DNA of 10,927 bases from Gammaproteobacteria bacterium UBA7449 (GTDB lineage: Bacteria; Pseudomonadota; Gammaproteobacteria; Pseudomonadales; Pseudohongiellaceae). The notes under the pieces are model-generated. The model had not been told where the DNA came from and ran no database searches. It was given only the letters and a program-made list of their open reading frames with translations. A program made the translations under genes and the position numbers. The stretch is taken from assembly GCA_002477465.1 (NCBI GenBank), contig DLPV01000041.1, positions 1 to 10,927 of the forward strand. Direction: 5' to 3'. Below, piece by piece: positions 7,436 through 10,927 of this stretch; positions within the stretch are counted from its first letter, which is position 1, and each line of letters opens with the position of its first letter.

Positions 7436-7858
7436 ATGACAAAAGCTAAGCGTTATCAAGGCCAGACATTTTCAACAAACCCCGGTTTCACCCTGATCGA
7501 AATTCTGGTGGTCATGGCCATCATTGGGATGTTGGCAGTAATGGTGGCGCCCAATATTTTCAATCAACAGGCTGGCGCCCAGCGAGATGCCGCGCTGTCG
7601 CAAATCTCTTCCCTGGAAGCTGCGCTGGATACCTATCGACTGGATGTGGGTGAGTATCCCGATTCCCTGGAAGGTCTGATCGAAAATGACTCCGGTCGAG
7701 CCGCCTGGAATGGACCTTACCTTCGGCGCGAGGTGCCCATGGACCCCTGGGGTAATGAGTACATTTACGAGAGCGAGGGTCGCAGCTTCACGCTGGTATC
7801 CTATGGCCCTGACGGGGAGCGAGGCGGCGAGGGTGATGACGCCGATATCGGGCTCTAG
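7436..7858 (+). CDS. gspG: T2SS major pseudopilin GspG
   Basis: A 140-residue prepilin-like protein forming the shaft of the pseudopilus. Start ATG 7436 follows AAAGGA by 8 bases; an in-frame GTG at 7406 has no better support. The leader of 17 residues ends in Gly17 and is cut before FTLIEILVV; Glu22 is position +5 of the mature protein, needed for assembly and methylation. The C-terminal half has the typical GspG pattern: DTYRLDVGEYPDSLEGL, MDPWGNEYIYES, then SYGPDGERGGEGDDADIG, which corresponds to the calcium-binding loop. A prepilin peptidase is needed for maturation, but no gspO/pilD is in the window. The leader is longer than the usual 6-9 residues. The 3' end overlaps gspH by 23 bases. 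Confidence 0.95.
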   Translation: MTKAKRYQGQTFSTNPGFTLIEILVVMAIIGMLAVMVAPNIFNQQAGAQRDAALSQISSLEAALDTYRLDVGEYPDSLEGLIENDSGRAAWNGPYLRREVPMDPWGNEYIYESEGRSFTLVSYGPDGERGGEGDDADIGL

Positions 7859-8348
7859 TCTGCCGCAAAAGGCTTTTCCCGCCAACATCCAGAGGGGGTT
7901 TACGCTTCTGGAGATCCTGCTGGTGTTCACCATCATCGCCATGGCCAGCATCCTCGTGGTTCCTAACGTGGGTAACATGGATACCCGCACCTTCAGCGTT
8001 CAGCTAAGGCAGGTCAATTCTATTCTGCACTATGCGCGGCGTAATGCGGTGATCACTGGCTTGCCCAGCACTGCTCGCTTGTACGCCGCATCGAGGGACC
8101 CGCGCGACGAAATTGCAGCAGACCTTTCTCAGGAAGTTATCTGGGAGAGTGAAGGTATCGCGCTGCAGTTCGAAGACAGCACCGAGCGCGTGACGGATGT
8201 TGAAGACTTCGTTGAGTTTACCTTCTACCCGGAAGGCGGCAGTACCGGAGGCACCTTGATCCTGGCGCAGGATGAACGGGAAACCCGGATTGTTGTTGAC
8301 CCCTTCACCGGGCGCATCAGCAGCGAGGAATCTGATGAAGCGATCTAG
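7836..8348 (+). CDS. gspH: T2SS minor pseudopilin GspH
   Basis: A 170-residue type IV pilin-like protein. ATG 7836 inside gspG gives the shortest leader available: MTPISGSSLPQKAFPANIQRG, cut after Gly21 before FTLLEILLVFTII, with Glu26 at mature position +5. Longer in-frame starts exist but would only extend the protein over gspG sequence. GGGGAG and GAGG at 7814-7824 could serve as ribosome binding site. After the hydrophobic helix the soluble part contains LRQVNSILHYARRNAVITGLPSTARL, the common GspH/FimT pattern of a helix followed by a short loop and beta strands. GspH lies near the pseudopilus tip and links the I-J-K tip complex to GspG. The 23-base overlap with gspG and 14-base overlap with gspI indicate coupled translation. 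Confidence 0.86.
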   Translation: MTPISGSSLPQKAFPANIQRGFTLLEILLVFTIIAMASILVVPNVGNMDTRTFSVQLRQVNSILHYARRNAVITGLPSTARLYAASRDPRDEIAADLSQEVIWESEGIALQFEDSTERVTDVEDFVEFTFYPEGGSTGGTLILAQDERETRIVVDPFTGRISSEESDEAI

Positions 8349-8718
8349 GCTCGCTGCAACCGGGTTTACCCTGCTGGAAGTCATCGTGGCGCTGACCATC
8401 ACGGGTTTCGTTTTGGGCGGCCTGTTCTCGCTGGTTGGCGGCAGCAAGCAGCTGACCTGGCGCTCCGAGGCTAGTCTGGTCCGTGCCACCGAGATTCGCG
8501 CCGCGACCAATTTCGCCCTGCTGCAAAATGAATTCAGCGATGTAGAAGAAATCCTCGAGCACGATAGCTACCGCATCGAGACAGGTGAAGTGCTAGAGCC
8601 GCCAGAGCGGAAAACCCAACCCACCCTGCATCAACTTCAGGCTTTTGACATCGTCAATCCCGATCGTGATGAAGTCATTTCCGGCACACGCTGGATCCAG
8701 CTTGAATTACCGCAATAG
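8335..8718 (+). CDS. gspI: T2SS minor pseudopilin GspI
   Basis: A 127-residue protein starting at ATG 8335, preceded by GAGGA at 8325-8329. The leader MKRSRLAATG is basic and short, as expected; the predicted cut lies before FTLLEVIVALTITGF, with Glu15 at mature position +5. GspI nucleates the tip complex with GspJ and GspK. Size and position between gspH and gspJ fit GspI well. The soluble domain (RATEIRAATNFALLQ then an acidic stretch) is divergent and lacks an obvious copy of the usual GspI motif after the helix, so the identity is partly by gene order. An in-frame GTG-type start further upstream would only add gspH-overlapping residues. Confidence 0.8.
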   Translation: MKRSRLAATGFTLLEVIVALTITGFVLGGLFSLVGGSKQLTWRSEASLVRATEIRAATNFALLQNEFSDVEEILEHDSYRIETGEVLEPPERKTQPTLHQLQAFDIVNPDRDEVISGTRWIQLELPQ

Positions 8719-8730
8719 GGTCAGCCGATA

Positions 8731-9381
8731 ATGACCAATCATTACAAATCTGGATTCACTCTGGTGGAGGTCATCCTGGCGCTGGCGCTAACTACGCTTC
8801 TGCTTGGTCTGCTGAGCTCTGGCGTATTCATCGTGGCGGGTGATTGGAATCGCAATGCCGATGTACTCGATGAAAGCCTGGATGAAGCCCTCGCGGTGCT
8901 GCAAATTGAACGGGCCCTGCACGGCGCCTTCCCCCATAGTTATACCAATATGGAAACACTGTCCCGGCAGCTGTTTTTCAGCGGCGAGTCCGACTACCTT
9001 GGTTGGGTTTCAACTGTGTCTGCCCAACGCACGCCCGGGCTCACCGCCTGGGAGCTGTTCAATGTGGAAAACGAAGGGGTTTATCTCACCCTCGTGCCCG
9101 CGTTTAGCGACGACCCAAGCCTGCGCCTGCAGGAAGCTAAGCCGATGCTGATCTTCCCGGATTACCAGATAGAGTTTAGCTACCTGTATGAAGAGCTCGA
9201 CGAAAACCGGTTGTGGAGTGAGGAATGGGAGGCGGAGGAGCTCTTGAGTCTGCCGCTGGCTGTCTATGTTCGATTGGAGCCTTACGATGAGGATGAGGAG
9301 GTATTGGAGGTTCTGGCTAGAGTCCGCAACAACCTGCACCGAAGCATTCAGGCTAACACCGCGGGGCAAAGGGCTTTGTAA
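8731..9381 (+). CDS. gspJ: T2SS minor pseudopilin GspJ
   Basis: A 216-residue pseudopilin with leader MTNHYKSG cut before FTLVEVILALALTTLLLGLL; Glu13 is mature position +5. The length is in the normal GspJ range (about 190-240), longer than GspH and GspI because of an extra beta domain. The soluble part includes LSRQLFFSGESDYLGWVST (77-95) and a very acidic segment (about 153-192, with EELDENR, SEEWEAEE and EPYDEDEE). GspJ joins GspI and GspK in the pseudopilus tip and is implicated in contacting substrates. It begins 12 bases after gspI and ends two bases before gspK. The call relies on prepilin signature, size and order. Confidence 0.8.
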   Translation: MTNHYKSGFTLVEVILALALTTLLLGLLSSGVFIVAGDWNRNADVLDESLDEALAVLQIERALHGAFPHSYTNMETLSRQLFFSGESDYLGWVSTVSAQRTPGLTAWELFNVENEGVYLTLVPAFSDDPSLRLQEAKPMLIFPDYQIEFSYLYEELDENRLWSEEWEAEELLSLPLAVYVRLEPYDEDEEVLEVLARVRNNLHRSIQANTAGQRAL

Positions 9382-9383
9382 CT

Positions 9384-10496
9384 ATGCGCCAGGTTTTCTC
9401 AAAAACAGCACCCACTAAAAAACTTTCTGCCGAAAAAGGGTCAGTTCTCATTATTGTGCTGTGGACGGCGGTGCTGCTAACCGTGCTGGTCACCGCAATG
9501 GCGGGCAAGGTAAGGCTGTCAGCGCAAACCGTTCTCCATAACCAGGAAGTCAGTGCGACTTGGGCAGAGCTCATGGGAACTCTCCACCAGGCTGAAATGG
9601 AACTGATGTTGGAAATGATGGCTGCGCCGGTCGATCAGGAAGTAGAGCTGACTGATGAGGGCGAAGTGCGAAACCCGCGCTTTCGCTTTAATGGCCAGCC
9701 CTTAGCGCTTCACTATCCACAGTCTGAAGACTTCGTGGTGCGAGTCTATGACCATGCCGGCAAGATCAATCTTAATCGGATCCCACGCCGCAATATGCAG
9801 ATGCTGATCGAGAAGCGCCTGGGCGGTCTGGATGCTGACCCCGAGGCAGTACAGGATCTGCTCAGCGCCTGGACTGACTGGACCGACCTCAATGACCTGG
9901 AGGGATTGAATGGCGCGGAGGAAGAATATTACCAATCCCTGGAGCAAGGCTACGCGCCGCGCAATAACCCTGAGCTGGACACGGTGGAGGAGGTTTTACA
10001 CATTCGGGGTTTTGCAGACCTGTTCGAGGGCGTGAACCTCGATGCTGCCTTCACCATTTACGGCAACAATCGTACCGTGAATCTCAACCTGGCTACCCGC
10101 GAGGCAATGGAACTGTTGCCCGGGCTTGATGAGGAGCTTATCGAGAATATTCTCGCGTTTCGCGAGCAGGAAGACATCGATAATCGAGCGGAAGTTGCGG
10201 AGGTCGTGCCCTTCGAGAATCTGCAGGAGCTGTCGGCCTGGATTGGTACCAATACCTCACAGATTTACTCCGTTTTCGTTTACCCGAGAGCTGATCTGGA
10301 TGAGGAGGCGCTGCTGGCGCTGGAAGAAACTCAGGATTTCATTAACCCTGATCCCGTAACCCAGGCTTACATGGAAATTGTTGAGGCGCGCTCGCACACC
10401 GCGCTACCACGGATCTACAAGATTGACCCTTATGGCTATCTGCCCGACACAGGGCCACCGCGGGTGCATCCTGCGGACTTTCTATTCGACGACTAG
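9384..10496 (+). CDS. gspK: T2SS minor pseudopilin GspK (pseudopilus tip)
   Basis: A 370-residue pseudopilin. The leader ends KG at 18-19, followed by SVLIIVLWTAVLLTVLV; mature position +5 is Ile, not Glu, which is the known peculiarity of GspK. The large helical insertion is present: AGKINLNRIPRRNM (125-138), the motif LLSAWTDWTDLNDLEGLNGAEEEYY in shortened view at 159-183, YAPRNNPELDTVEEVLHIRGF (190-210) and VNLNLATREAMELLPGLDEEL (232-252), the helix-hairpin-helix-like part. Asp/Glu residues here suit the metal sites known in GspK. It caps the pseudopilus above GspI and GspJ. The protein exceeds the usual 310-335 residues: an acidic stretch at about 302-325 appears inserted in the last beta domain. 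AAAGGG at 9367-9372 is a possible ribosome binding site. Its stop codon interlocks with that of the convergent gene. Confidence 0.93.
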   Translation: MRQVFSKTAPTKKLSAEKGSVLIIVLWTAVLLTVLVTAMAGKVRLSAQTVLHNQEVSATWAELMGTLHQAEMELMLEMMAAPVDQEVELTDEGEVRNPRFRFNGQPLALHYPQSEDFVVRVYDHAGKINLNRIPRRNMQMLIEKRLGGLDADPEAVQDLLSAWTDWTDLNDLEGLNGAEEEYYQSLEQGYAPRNNPELDTVEEVLHIRGFADLFEGVNLDAAFTIYGNNRTVNLNLATREAMELLPGLDEELIENILAFREQEDIDNRAEVAEVVPFENLQELSAWIGTNTSQIYSVFVYPRADLDEEALLALEETQDFINPDPVTQAYMEIVEARSHTALPRIYKIDPYGYLPDTGPPRVHPADFLFDD

Positions 10497-10927
10497 GCCT
10501 TGCTTTTCTTTGACATGTGCCAGGTGGATTTCATTATGATCGGACCAACGCCCTTGTTGGCCTTGACCGTTAACAGCTTGCTGAACTTGGTTTCATACCA
10601 GAGCAGCCCACTCTCATCGGCGAGGCCACACAACACGTAGAATTCTCCCACTCGCATGGCCAGGCTCTTGACCACCAGGGACACGGTGAAGCAATCGCCC
10701 TTTCGAAACGGCCCTTTCTCCACGCCTCCCACGTCGGGGGTCAGGAACGAAGCCAGGGGTTCTTCTGCGGACTTCATGAAGGCGAAACCAAAGTTGCCCA
10801 TGATGCCATCCTTTAGCACCTCAACTTCCATCTCCAGCCGGATGTCGCTGAGAGCGTCGAGCTGATCAATCTCATTGCCATCCATATCCTTTATTGCCAA
10901 TGAGTTGATGCGGCAGTCCTGCAGTGC
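10493..10927 (-). CDS. Wzt-like C-terminal polysaccharide-binding domain (5' partial)
   Basis: The frame is open from the right window edge to TAG at 10493-10495 (minus strand), giving 144 residues; the N-terminus lies outside. The sequence begins ALQDCRINSLAIKDMDGNEI and alternates short beta strands: LSDIRLEMEVEV, GNFGFAFMKSAEEPLASF, GDCFTVSLVVKSLAMRVGEFYVLCGL. This is the jelly-roll pattern of the Wzt C-terminal domain, which follows the ATPase domain in ABC transporters exporting O-antigen or related polysaccharides and recognises the glycan end. The ATPase half with its Walker motifs should lie beyond the edge; a stand-alone domain or a fusion to a glycosyltransferase or methyltransferase is also possible. 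It suggests a surface polysaccharide locus begins here. The frame is continuous past the TTG at 10900, which should not be taken as the start. Confidence 0.68.
   Translation of the reverse strand, partial: ALQDCRINSLAIKDMDGNEIDQLDALSDIRLEMEVEVLKDGIMGNFGFAFMKSAEEPLASFLTPDVGGVEKGPFRKGDCFTVSLVVKSLAMRVGEFYVLCGLADESGLLWYETKFSKLLTVKANKGVGPIIMKSTWHMSKKSKA

Noticed and set aside
1..10927. CRISPR array, insertion sequence or prophage genes
   Set aside because: No regularly spaced repeats, transposase or integrase motifs, or terminal inverted repeats with target duplications were seen on either strand.

Overview
The window carries one long plus-strand operon for a type II secretion system (T2SS, general secretion pathway). 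It is flanked on the left by the 3' end of a DsbA-like thiol:disulfide oxidoreductase gene and on the right by a convergent gene encoding a Wzt-type polysaccharide-binding domain. The families, the lipoprotein secretin, tight ATGA gene overlaps and moderate-to-high GC all suggest a Gram-negative gammaproteobacterium, plausibly a marine or free-living one. Genus-level assignment is not possible from the sequence alone.

Layout. 1-132: dsbA 3' end, followed by a strong Rho-independent terminator (167-198). A short stretch overlapping the dsbA stop (104-154) has the acceptor-stem and T-arm geometry of a decayed tRNA. 199-517: non-coding leader with a weak candidate promoter and one clear hairpin (411-445), but no gene. 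518-10496: gspL, gspM, gspE, gspF, gspD, gspG, gspH, gspI, gspJ, gspK, all on the plus strand. Genes overlap or are separated by a few bases, except for a 90-base gap between gspD and gspG. 10493-10927: a minus-strand Wzt-like gene, running off the window, whose stop codon interlocks with that of gspK.

How the genes work together. GspE (cytoplasmic zinc-containing ATPase) docks on the inner-membrane platform of GspL, GspM and GspF. It drives assembly of a pseudopilus made of the major pseudopilin GspG and the minor pseudopilins GspH, I, J and K. The pseudopilus pushes folded periplasmic proteins through the outer-membrane secretin GspD. DsbA-made disulfides are common in T2SS substrates, so its position upstream is functionally sensible, although the terminator separates the transcripts.

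The main unusual points are the absence of gspC, gspN, gspO and a pilotin gene from an otherwise complete cluster, the gene order with L and M first, and a secretin that carries its own lipobox after a long N-terminal region, suggesting self-piloting. I found no CRISPR array, transposase, intact tRNA or rRNA. I did not find a wholly novel system; the best novelty candidates are the gspC-less lipoprotein-secretin T2SS and the tRNA-like relic beside it.
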